Assembly (NCBI GenBank): GCA_031411995.1
Contig: JANOCD010000065.1
Location: forward strand, 1-64,000
DNA: 64,000 nucleotides
Origin: Rudanella sp031411995
GTDB taxonomy: Bacteria; Bacteroidota; Bacteroidia; Cytophagales; Spirosomataceae
Reading direction: 5' to 3'
Program-made: the position numbers and the translations under genes
Shown here: piece by piece, positions 1 to 6,327 of the stretch
Numbering within the stretch: position 1 is the first letter of the stretch
Layout of the letters: every line of letters begins with the position of its first letter
Notes under the pieces: model-generated
Told to the model about the DNA's origin: nothing
Seen by the model: the letters and a program-made list of their open reading frames with translations, nothing else
Database searches by the model: none

Positions 1-81
1 GCCCCTTCTTTACCGGACGAAATTGTCAAAGCCACCACCGAGCGTTATCTGGCGGCTTATAAATTACTTACCGGAAAATAA
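1..81 (+). CDS. purC: C-terminal end of probable PurC (SAICAR synthase), partial
   Basis: The first 26 codons in frame 1 read into a TAA stop and encode a tail containing PDEIV, then a TERYLAAYKLLTGK-like end. This resembles the C-terminus of phosphoribosylaminoimidazole-succinocarboxamide synthase, which typically ends in S(E/D)RYIELYE.ITG followed by K or KF. The enzyme joins aspartate to CAIR in purine synthesis. Only the tail is in the window, so the call rests on about 25 residues and no catalytic residue can be checked. Confidence 0.55.
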   Translation, partial: APSLPDEIVKATTERYLAAYKLLTGK

Positions 82-94
82 CTCTAACAATATC

Positions 95-154
95 GGATTT
101 GGGATTTGGGATTTCAGATTGAAAAATAAATCCGAAATCCCAAATCCCAAATCC
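95..154. repeat. Inverted repeat built of a GGGATTT word
   Basis: A perfect 20-bp arm at 95-114 (three copies of a GGATTTG-like word) is the reverse complement of 135-154. The pairing continues inward for six bases with one mismatch. It sits between the purC stop and the MFS start and ends 8 bp before the ATG. There is no T-run after it, so it is not a classical terminator. A related word (AATCCGAAATCCC) recurs near 49914. The arms could fold in the mRNA leader of the transporter. Confidence 0.75.
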
Positions 155-162
155 CCTGTCTA

Positions 163-1389
163 ATGACCCAAAAAACCACTCTCCAGTACCTGCTTCAGAT
201 TCCCGTTTTGGTAGCCGCCCTCGGCTATTTTGTGGATATGTACGACCTGTTTTTGTTCAGCGTTGTTCGGGTGCCAAGCCTGAAAGCCCTGGGCGTTACC
301 GGCGACCGACTCCTGCCCGAAGGCGTTTTTCTGCTGAACATGCAGTTGATTGGCTTGCTAATTGGGGGCGTTTTGTGGGGGATTCTGGGCGATAAACGCG
401 GGCGGTTGTCGGTGTTGTTTGGTTCTATTCTGCTGTATTCATTGGCCAACATTTCCAACGGAATGGTCACGAACCTGAATCAATATGCGGCACTGCGCTT
501 CATTGCGGGTATCGGTCTGGCAGGGGAGCTGGGCGCGGGCATCACACTTGTAGCCGAAATTTTGCCCCAGCGATTGCGTAGTTACGGGTCCATCCTGGTG
601 GCCACAATGGGCGTGCTGGGCGCGATTCTGGCCTATTTCGTGGCCGATTTGTTTGCCTGGCGGATGTCGTATTATGTGGGCGGTGGCTTGGGCCTTTTGT
701 TGCTCATTCTGCGGTTCAACGTGTTTGAGTCGGGGCTTTTCGAGACCCTGAAATCGAAAAACGTGGAGCGTGGCAACTTCCTGAGCTTGCTCACCAACTC
801 GCAACGACTGCGTAAATACGGGTTAGCCATTGTGGTGGGCATCCCGCTCTGGTTTGTAGTGGGTATTCTGATCACATTTTCGCCGGAGTTTGGCAGTCAT
901 GCCGGGCTTGCCGAACCCATTGTGGCGGGCAAAGCGGTTATGCTGGCCTTTGCCGGGCAATCCCTCGGCGATGTGGTGAGCGGCCTGTTGAGTCAGCGGT
1001 GGCAGAGCCGGAAAAAAGCGATCCGGTTGTTTATCCTGCTGTCGTTTTCGGTGATGCTGGTTTATCTGTTGGCACCCATCCCTAAAACGGCTCAGTTCTA
1101 TTTTCTGTGTGCCTGCCTTGGCTTTTGCAATGGCTACTGGACGCTGTTCATCGTGATGGCCGCTGAACTGTTTGGCACCAACGTGCGGGCAACGGTAGCC
1201 ACCTCGGTACCCAATTTTGTGCGGGGAGCCACCGTCCCGCTGACCTGGTTATTTGTGTTGCTCAAACCCGTAATGGGCCTGACCTACGGTGCCTTACTCA
1301 TCGGTGCCGTGATTGTGGGCTGCTCGCTGCTGGCCCTCCATTTTCTGGAGGAGACGTTTAGCAAGGATATGGATTATGTGGAGGTGTAG
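163..1389 (+). CDS. MFS transporter (metabolite:H+ symporter type)
   Basis: This 408-residue integral membrane protein has about 12 hydrophobic segments. The loop between segments 2 and 3 carries the MFS motif A (GDKRGR, about residues 86-91) and the family's characteristic GxxGAGIT stretch lies near residue 125. A second-half arginine-rich cytoplasmic loop (SRKKAIR, about 281-287) precedes segment 7 or 8. It is probably a proton-coupled uptake or efflux carrier of the inner membrane; the substrate cannot be told from sequence. The last 29 bases of the gene are duplicated at 5052-5080, beyond the AT-rich island. Confidence 0.85.
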   Translation: MTQKTTLQYLLQIPVLVAALGYFVDMYDLFLFSVVRVPSLKALGVTGDRLLPEGVFLLNMQLIGLLIGGVLWGILGDKRGRLSVLFGSILLYSLANISNGMVTNLNQYAALRFIAGIGLAGELGAGITLVAEILPQRLRSYGSILVATMGVLGAILAYFVADLFAWRMSYYVGGGLGLLLLILRFNVFESGLFETLKSKNVERGNFLSLLTNSQRLRKYGLAIVVGIPLWFVVGILITFSPEFGSHAGLAEPIVAGKAVMLAFAGQSLGDVVSGLLSQRWQSRKKAIRLFILLSFSVMLVYLLAPIPKTAQFYFLCACLGFCNGYWTLFIVMAAELFGTNVRATVATSVPNFVRGATVPLTWLFVLLKPVMGLTYGALLIGAVIVGCSLLALHFLEETFSKDMDYVEV

Positions 1390-1393
1390 TTGG
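1361..1393 (+). repeat. Left copy of 33-bp direct repeat flanking the island
   Basis: The segment starts GCAAGGATATGG and ends GTGTAGTTGG. It covers the last nine codons and the stop of the MFS gene plus four bases, and is repeated without mismatch at 5052-5084. The two copies bracket the AT-rich gene array, so they mark the island's borders whether they arose by duplication or by integration. Confidence 0.9.
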
Positions 1394-1458
1394 GCTTTGG
1401 TTGATGAACGGGAACGCTTGAGGAAATAGTCGTGCCATTAGGGTTACGGAGCCTAAAT

Positions 1459-1489
1459 TTTGGGTGTCCCCGCAAAGTAGTTATGTTTG
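1459..1489 (+). promoter_or_regulatory. Bacteroidota promoter in front of the cassette array
   Basis: TTTG at 1459-1462, a 19-bp spacer, and TATGTTTG at 1482-1489 match the Bacteroidota -33/-7 consensus (TTTG / TAnnTTTG) exactly. It points into the array and lies about 117 bp before the first cassette boundary and 146 bp before the first start codon. By position it would do the work of an integron Pc promoter. The stretch 1394-1605 otherwise contains no convincing gene. Confidence 0.7.
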
Positions 1490-1582
1490 CAAACGCCAAT
1501 CAGCGATGCTTACAAAACGAAAAGTACTGCAAGGAAAGTACAACGGAATGTTGTTAAAGTGTAAAACAATAAGAAAAGTACG

Positions 1583-1620
1583 ACAAAACTTGCGTATATA
1601 CAGGAGTTGGCGGCAAGCAT
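1583..1620 (+). other. Left recombination boundary of cassette 1 (attI- or attC-like)
   Basis: A probable cut site G(1606)|TTGGCGGCAAGCAT opens cassette 1. The 14 bases after the G pair almost perfectly with ATGTTTGCCGCCA at 2241-2253, the outer left arm of the site that closes the same cassette. Bases 1583-1594 (ACAAAACTTG) resemble the L' box of the two sites further on (CACAAGCCTTG, CACAAAGCCCTG). No matching left half is evident upstream, so this could be attI-like or a decayed attC. Confidence 0.5.
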
Positions 1621-1634
1621 AAAAAACAGTTAAA

Positions 1635-2231
1635 ATGGACAGACAACATATAGAATTACTTTTGACAGGTGGCGAAAATCAGACAGTAGAATTTAAAGCC
1701 TTACTAAAAGACCACATAATTTTATCAAATTTAATTGGTGCTTTCGCAAATACTGATGGAGGACATATCTTAATAGGAATTAGAGAGCCAATGGAAATTA
1801 TTGGTTGTGATAGAAGTTTAGTGACTAAACTGTTTGAACGAGCAAAATCACTCCTAAAAGACAAACCAAACACTACCCTCGAATTTTACGATTTCGACGG
1901 AAAAGAAATTGCTATAATTAACGTTTCAAAAAGTGACAGTTTAGTATTTTCAGCGGGTGGCGTTTACAGACGTTTAGGAGGAAGTACAATGATTATGTCT
2001 GTTGGGGAGATTAAAAATAAAATCAATATTAGTGTTGGACAAGTCAATTTTGAAAATAATATTGAAAATCTTTCAAGAGCCATAGAAAATCAGTCAAGAA
2101 TAATCTCTGAATTACAAAACGAGATTAGAGAATCAGGACATTGGAAAAGTAAAATGAAAGATTATTTTATAGGTGGAGTCATTGGTGCTATTTTAGGACT
2201 TTTGGCAATATTTTTAGTAGGAATTGGATAA
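1635..2231 (+). CDS. AlbA_2 (Schlafen-like) domain protein with C-terminal membrane anchor
   Basis: This protein has 198 residues. Residues 1-115 look like the AlbA_2/divergent AAA_4 putative nucleic-acid-binding domain: an E.QTVEFK start, then a GAFANTDGGHILIGI block. A probable coiled coil follows at about 130-165 and a hydrophobic segment at about 175-197, so the domain would be held at the membrane facing the cytoplasm. The catalytic AAA-like part found in longer relatives is absent. It is the only gene of cassette 1 and is much more AT-rich than the chromosome. AlbA_2 proteins occur in transcription regulators and defence genes; the role here is unknown. Confidence 0.8.
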   Translation: MDRQHIELLLTGGENQTVEFKALLKDHIILSNLIGAFANTDGGHILIGIREPMEIIGCDRSLVTKLFERAKSLLKDKPNTTLEFYDFDGKEIAIINVSKSDSLVFSAGGVYRRLGGSTMIMSVGEIKNKINISVGQVNFENNIENLSRAIENQSRIISELQNEIRESGHWKSKMKDYFIGGVIGAILGLLAIFLVGIG

Positions 2232-2240
2232 CTCAATAAA

Positions 2241-2440
2241 ATGTTTGCCGCCATTGTGGCAAGTGGGGGCTGACGGAAGTTATTGAACATTAGGAATTCT
2301 TTTGTACTTTTGTTTCGGCGGATGGAAACCTATTGAATATTTGTAAGTAACTCAGCATGAGTAATTTATATCGGAAGACGTTCGGGCAGACGAGTTTCAA
2401 AACCCCCACCTGACCACAAGCCTTGTTCGTTGCCTGCCAT
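2241..2440 (+). other. attC-like integron recombination site 1
   Basis: The outer left arm is 2241-2253 and the inner left arm 2254-2274 (TTGTGGCAAGTGGGGGCT). The inner right arm is 2401-2419 (AACCCCCACCTGACCACAAG) and the outer right side ends TTGTTCG|TTGCCTGCCATT, with the cut after G2429. The inner arms pair with each other. The outer left arm pairs not with the adjacent right side but with the front of cassette 1 (1607-1620), as expected after cassette insertion. The loop between is about 125 bp, which is long for attC, and holds a promoter. The site shares its inner arms with the one at 3645-3782. Confidence 0.65.
2283..2312 (+). promoter_or_regulatory. Promoter inside the loop of attC-like site 1
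   Basis: TTG at 2283-2285, a 19-bp spacer and TACTTTTG at 2305-2312 fit the Bacteroidota promoter pattern, with a complete TAnnTTTG box. It reads toward the gene at 2459, about 147 bp downstream, so cassette 2 could be expressed independently of the array promoter. Confidence 0.5.
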
Positions 2441-2458
2441 TTTAAAGGACACAACCAC

Positions 2459-3643
2459 ATGGACAGCTATTCAAAAGGACTATTAGGTGAAAGCTTTGTC
2501 TCAACACTTGCGACAAATACTTTTTTGAGCTATTGGTGCTATCCTAATCCATATGATGAGTTAGGCGACAAAAAGGAAATATGCGACCTTTTAATTCTCT
2601 TTAAAGAATACTGCATTATTTGTCAAGTCAAAAACTATGAGTTTAAAGATAACCATGACAGGTATTTCCGTAAGACAGTAGAACATGCGGCTGGACAAAT
2701 TCAAGGAGCAGAAAGAAAACTCTTTCACCTAAATAGGGACATTTTTATCAAGCATGATGAAAAGGGACTAATCAAATTTGACAAAGAAAAACACTGTAAA
2801 ACAATTAGATTAGCAATTCATCTTGGAGACGGAGTCCAATATCAAAACATCGGGAGGTTAGCAGAAAAGAATCAAGATTTTATTCACGTAATTGGTAAAG
2901 AGGATTTTGAATATTTAATGAAAGAACTAAATACAATTTCTGATTTAGTAGATTACTTAAAAGCACGAGAATCGTTCGCTACTAAAATTGAAAAAATTGC
3001 TATCTTGGGTAAAGAGAAAGATTTATTGGGACTCTATTTAAGAATAAAGCCAAGATTCAATGAATTTGTAAAAGAAAACGAAGGGCAGCATCTTCTTGTT
3101 GATTTGGAAAACAGTTGGGAAGATTTTGAAATTGAGCGGACAGATAATGACGAAGTTGTTCTTGAAGTTGAAAGCCTTATCTATGATTGGGTTCAAAAGG
3201 ACTTGATTTTAAATGAATCAAGCAAAGGTGTAGCGGAAGATTTAATGTCACTAAATAAACATGAACGCAGACTTTTTGCAGTCTCATTTTTAAATTTCAC
3301 GGACAATTATTTAAAAAAAGGGCATAGCACCATTATTCGCAGACACATTGTATTAAACGACATCGGATTCGTTTTCTTCTTTTACCCTAAAGATATTACA
3401 GGAGAAAAATTACAACAATTAATGTTTATTGCTGCTGAAGGATTCTCACACTTTACAAATTATGAAATCACAAAAATGATTGTAGTTGGTATTTCAGAGA
3501 GGGACAAAATCAGTTTTACGCTTGCAGACTTTTGTGACTCCAAACATTTTATGACAGATGAGTTGAAACAGATTCTTGAATATTTAGGCTGGTTTCAAAA
3601 CGACAAATTAATTCATTTGCAGATTGACATAAATCGAAAATAG
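2459..3643 (+). CDS. Unknown protein with N-terminal PD-(D/E)XK nuclease-like domain
   Basis: This protein has 394 residues. E11 in a GLLGES helix, D43 in an EICDLLILF strand and Q56-V-K58 in an IICQVK strand give the E...D...(E/Q)xK order of PD-(D/E)XK nucleases, close to NERD/Mrr-like domains. The remaining 300 residues match no family I recognise and have no membrane segment. The open frame extends upstream to a TTG at 2423, but that stretch is recombination-site sequence; ATG 2459 with AAGGAC upstream is the better start. It is AT-rich like its neighbours and the only gene of cassette 2. A defence role is plausible by inference only. Confidence 0.65.
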   Translation: MDSYSKGLLGESFVSTLATNTFLSYWCYPNPYDELGDKKEICDLLILFKEYCIICQVKNYEFKDNHDRYFRKTVEHAAGQIQGAERKLFHLNRDIFIKHDEKGLIKFDKEKHCKTIRLAIHLGDGVQYQNIGRLAEKNQDFIHVIGKEDFEYLMKELNTISDLVDYLKARESFATKIEKIAILGKEKDLLGLYLRIKPRFNEFVKENEGQHLLVDLENSWEDFEIERTDNDEVVLEVESLIYDWVQKDLILNESSKGVAEDLMSLNKHERRLFAVSFLNFTDNYLKKGHSTIIRRHIVLNDIGFVFFFYPKDITGEKLQQLMFIAAEGFSHFTNYEITKMIVVGISERDKISFTLADFCDSKHFMTDELKQILEYLGWFQNDKLIHLQIDINRK

Positions 3644-3644
3644 A

Positions 3645-3782
3645 AATAGCAGGTAACAAGGAGTTTGCGATAGCCGGGGTTCCATGCTTCGCAGACACAT
3701 CTGTGCAAGGTGGGAGTTCAGTTCTACGAATAAAGTTTAGTACTAATAAACCCCACCTGACACAAAGCCCTGTACGTTAGTC
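3645..3782 (+). other. attC-like integron recombination site 2
   Basis: The outer left arm AATAGCAGGTAACAAGG (3645-3661) pairs with the front of cassette 2 (2430-2442, reverse complement AATGGCAGGCAA) and then with the L' side, including G-T pairs. The inner arms are CTGTGCAAGGTGGGAGTT at 3701-3718 and AACCCCACCTGACACAAAG at 3749-3767. The cut is at TGTACG(3776)|TTAGTC. Total length is about 138 bp, within the usual attC range. It follows cassette 2 directly and opens the cassette carrying the Nudix gene. Confidence 0.65.
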
Positions 3783-3849
3783 AAAATTTTAGAATGATAC
3801 ATTTTTAAAGCGATTATAATCAAAATGGCCTATTTAAAATAACTAACGA

Positions 3850-4248
3850 ATGAAACTTATTGACAAACTTGCTTGGATAGAAATAAAAGACAAATCTATT
3901 CTTTTGACGAAAAGCTATGGGAAGGATAAATACTATATCCCAGGCGGCAAAAGAGAAATTGATGAAACCGACGACCAAGCATTAGCCCGGGAAATCCATG
4001 AAGAACTTAGCGTAACTGTCGATAAAAGTACATTGAAATTTATAGGAATTTTTGAGGCTCAGGCTCACGGACAACCAGAAGGAGTTTTTGTGAAAATGAC
4101 TTGTTATTCAGGGGATTACCTTGGAGAACTCAAGGCGAGTTCTGAAATCGAAGAAATGAAATGGTTTACCTATGCTGACAAAGACAACGTGGTGGACGTT
4201 GATAAATTGATTTTTGACCACTTAAAACAAAACGGATTATTAGACTGA
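3850..4248 (+). CDS. Nudix hydrolase
   Basis: This 132-residue protein carries a Nudix box at about residues 33-55: G-x5-E-x7-REIHEE, with serine where the final glycine is usual (EELSV). The two glutamates of REIHEE would bind the metal. Such enzymes cleave nucleoside diphosphates linked to another group, including oxidised nucleotides; the substrate is not evident. It is cytosolic. The stop is two bases before the next start, so it shares a transcript and probably a cassette with the small membrane protein. AT-rich codon use matches the island. Confidence 0.88.
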   Translation: MKLIDKLAWIEIKDKSILLTKSYGKDKYYIPGGKREIDETDDQALAREIHEELSVTVDKSTLKFIGIFEAQAHGQPEGVFVKMTCYSGDYLGELKASSEIEEMKWFTYADKDNVVDVDKLIFDHLKQNGLLD

Positions 4249-4250
4249 CA

Positions 4251-4547
4251 ATGAAAATATTTAGAATTGTCACTTCAATATACATGATAGTAACCCTTAC
4301 GGTAGCAACGGCCAGTATTATTGGTGTTGCCATCACTGGTTTTTATCCGAGTATTATTGTGCTTTTGTTTTTGACGCTGATTCCAATTGTATCCCAACTT
4401 TACGCCAAAAAAATTAGTAGAAAATCCGGTTTTTTTCAGAGAAATTATTGCCTAACATTCACAATTGTTAATGTACTGACGATGCTGGTTGTGTTATGGA
4501 TGACATTCGTGATCCTAATTGATCGTGTTTTTGGTAAGATTTTATGA
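4251..4547 (+). CDS. Small hydrophobic membrane protein, unknown
   Basis: This 98-residue protein is mostly hydrophobic, with about three membrane segments (roughly 7-30, 32-50 and 67-90) separated by a basic loop (AKKISRKSG). No family is recognised. It starts two bases after the Nudix stop, so the two are probably translated together and moved together as one cassette. Confidence 0.6.
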   Translation: MKIFRIVTSIYMIVTLTVATASIIGVAITGFYPSIIVLLFLTLIPIVSQLYAKKISRKSGFFQRNYCLTFTIVNVLTMLVVLWMTFVILIDRVFGKIL

Positions 4548-4565
4548 TATTCGTAACGAGAATCT

Positions 4566-4592
4566 AACAGCCACAAAACCCATTTAACGACA
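4566..4592 (+). other. Possible decayed attC right half before arr
   Basis: CACAAAACCC at 4572-4581 followed by ATTTAACG (to 4589) resembles the right-hand box of the two upstream sites (CACAAAGCCCTGTACG). A convincing inner stem and left arm are missing, and the expected G|TT is replaced by G|AC. If real, it is a truncated junction between the Nudix cassette and the arr segment. Confidence 0.25.
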
Positions 4593-5024
4593 ATGATACC
4601 AAACAGTAACGAGGAAAAATCAATAGACCGAATACAACGGTTCTATCACGGTACGAAAGCCGACCTAAAAGCAGGCGACTTAATCAAAATTGGCTTTAAC
4701 TCGAATTATGGCCAACAGAATAGGGCGAAATATATTTATCTGACAGCCACGTTGGAAGCGGCTATTTGGGGTGCCGAACTTGCCGTGGGCGAAGGGCCTG
4801 AACGGATTTATATTGTTGAGCCAACCGGCCAAATTGAAGACGACCCTAATTTGACAGACAAAAAATTTCCGGGCAATCCAACCAAGTCGTACCGTTCGTT
4901 GCATCCTTTTCGAGTTATTGGCGAGGTAGCAGACTGGCAAGGACACTCAGCAGAGCAACTCAACGCCATGAAAAGTCATCTTGAACAACTTAAACAGCAG
5001 GGTATTGAGGCAATCGAGGACTGA
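4593..5024 (+). CDS. arr: Rifampin ADP-ribosyltransferase (Arr)
   Basis: This 143-residue protein is the usual length for Arr. It transfers ADP-ribose from NAD+ to the C23 hydroxyl of rifamycins and inactivates them. The Arr catalytic set H19-Y49-D84 is present at exactly these positions: H19 in FYHGTK, Y49 in YIYLTAT, D84 in EDDPNLTDKKFPGNPT. The AAIWGAELAVGEG and RSLHPFRV(I)GEV blocks are also typical. Base composition is nearer to the chromosome than the three preceding genes. Arr variants (arr-2, arr-3) are known integron cassettes, which fits the setting. No attC follows it; 3 bp after the stop the MFS-tail remnant begins. Confidence 0.93.
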   Translation: MIPNSNEEKSIDRIQRFYHGTKADLKAGDLIKIGFNSNYGQQNRAKYIYLTATLEAAIWGAELAVGEGPERIYIVEPTGQIEDDPNLTDKKFPGNPTKSYRSLHPFRVIGEVADWQGHSAEQLNAMKSHLEQLKQQGIEAIED

Positions 5025-5026
5025 GT

Positions 5027-5084
5027 AAAAAGGCGATCCGTGTGCAACAGGGCAAGGATATGGATTATGTGGAGGTGTAGTTGG
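5027..5084 (+). pseudogene. Remnant of a second MFS transporter 3' end, with right direct repeat
   Basis: Read in frame, this stretch encodes KKAIR, four unrelated residues, then KDMDYVEV and a stop. Both blocks occur in the MFS gene at 163-1389: KKAIR at 1012-1026 (14 of 15 bases) and the tail at 1361-1393 (33 of 33 bases at 5052-5084). In the intact gene they are over 330 bp apart, so this copy carries an in-frame internal deletion. It marks the right end of the island. Confidence 0.75.
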
Positions 5085-5214
5085 CTACTGCGCAACGGAT
5101 CTCAACACTGAACTCGCCCGCTACCCCACCCTCCTATAAATTTTCCTGTGCCCGGATAAACTAAATACCCTCAAAAAAGCGTAGTTTAGCATAACAGCCT
5201 CACTGTAATTTCCT

Positions 5215-6327
5215 ATGCTCCTACCTGCTGAACACAAGCGCTACCAAAAACACCTGAACCTGCCCGAAGTGGGTGTGGAGGGACAACTCAAACTTAAAAA
5301 TGCCTCCGTGCTGGTTGTGGGTGCGGGTGGCCTCGGTTGCCCGGTTCTTTTATACCTGACTGCCGCTGGTGTGGGCACCATTGGCGTGGTCGACCCCGAT
5401 GTGGTCGATATCAGCAATCTGCAACGGCAGGTTTTGTACACTACCAACGAACTTGGGAAATCGAAGGCAAAAGCTGCCGTGGCCCACCTTCAAAAGCTGA
5501 ACCCCGAAATTACCTTCGATACGTACTCGCTGTCATTCGATATCGACAATGCGCGGGCCATTGCCGAAAGCTATGACATTGTGGTGGACTGCACCGACAA
5601 TTTTAAAACTCGCTACTTGATCAATGATGTGTGCGTGACGCTTGGTAAGCCGTTTGTTTACGGAGCCATTCACCGTTTCGAGGGGCAGGTGGCCGTGCTG
5701 AACCACCAAAATGGCCCGACCTACCGCTGTCTGTTTCCGGAGTTTCCCAATGAAATGGAAATTCCGAACTGCAACGATACGGGTGTGCTGGGTGTGTTGC
5801 CGGGCGTTATCGGTACTTATCAGGCAACGGAAGTGATCAAAATGATTACCGGGATCGGTGAAACATTGAGTCAACACCTGTTGATGGTGGATTTACTGGC
5901 GATGTCGTTCCCGAAAATAAAGACCAAACGCCGGGCCGATGCCGAACGATTGGCACAAACTGGTCTGTCGTCGGGTTATAAACCGGCCGCACCTGCCATA
6001 ACCAGCCCGCAAAAAATGTCGCCGATGGAATTGGCCAACCGGCTGTCGGCGGGGGAAGACATCTTTCTGCTCGATGTGCGCGAACGCCCTGAATTCGACA
6101 TTTGCCACCTCGAAGGGGCCGTTCTGATTCCCCTCGGCATGATTCCCAATAACAGCAAGCGGATTCCAACCGACAAGCCCGTAGTGGTGTATTGTCATCA
6201 TGGCATCCGCTCCATGAATGTGGCTAACTACCTGCACACGCAGTTTGGCCTGACAAACCTGTTTAACCTCGATGGAGGCATCCACGCCTGGGCGCGTGAA
6301 GTGGAACCGGAAATGGAGGTGTATTGA
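5215..6327 (+). CDS. moeB: MoeB/ThiF-family adenylyltransferase fused to rhodanese
   Basis: This protein has 370 residues. Residues 1-245 are an E1-like domain: the nucleotide loop GAGGLG (about 38-43), a DCTDNFKTRYLIND block, and the conserved cysteine in PNCNDTG. Residues about 270-370 are a rhodanese domain with active-site cysteine in YCHHGIRS. It probably adenylates the C-terminus of a small sulfur carrier (MoaD- or ThiS-like) and passes sulfur to it. The paired CxxC zinc motifs of E. coli MoeB are lost (TYRC instead of CYRC, none near residue 240). No molybdopterin or thiamine gene is adjacent, so the pathway is open. Confidence 0.8.
   Translation: MLLPAEHKRYQKHLNLPEVGVEGQLKLKNASVLVVGAGGLGCPVLLYLTAAGVGTIGVVDPDVVDISNLQRQVLYTTNELGKSKAKAAVAHLQKLNPEITFDTYSLSFDIDNARAIAESYDIVVDCTDNFKTRYLINDVCVTLGKPFVYGAIHRFEGQVAVLNHQNGPTYRCLFPEFPNEMEIPNCNDTGVLGVLPGVIGTYQATEVIKMITGIGETLSQHLLMVDLLAMSFPKIKTKRRADAERLAQTGLSSGYKPAAPAITSPQKMSPMELANRLSAGEDIFLLDVRERPEFDICHLEGAVLIPLGMIPNNSKRIPTDKPVVVYCHHGIRSMNVANYLHTQFGLTNLFNLDGGIHAWAREVEPEMEVY

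Noticed and set aside
1394..1605. A gene or integrase remnant before the first cassette
   Set aside because: No open frame of credible length or motif was found on either strand; only the promoter is supported.
2423..2458. TTG start that would lengthen the PD-(D/E)XK-like protein by 12 residues
   Set aside because: The extra codons lie in the right half of the attC-like site, and a good ATG with an upstream purine-rich stretch follows at 2459.
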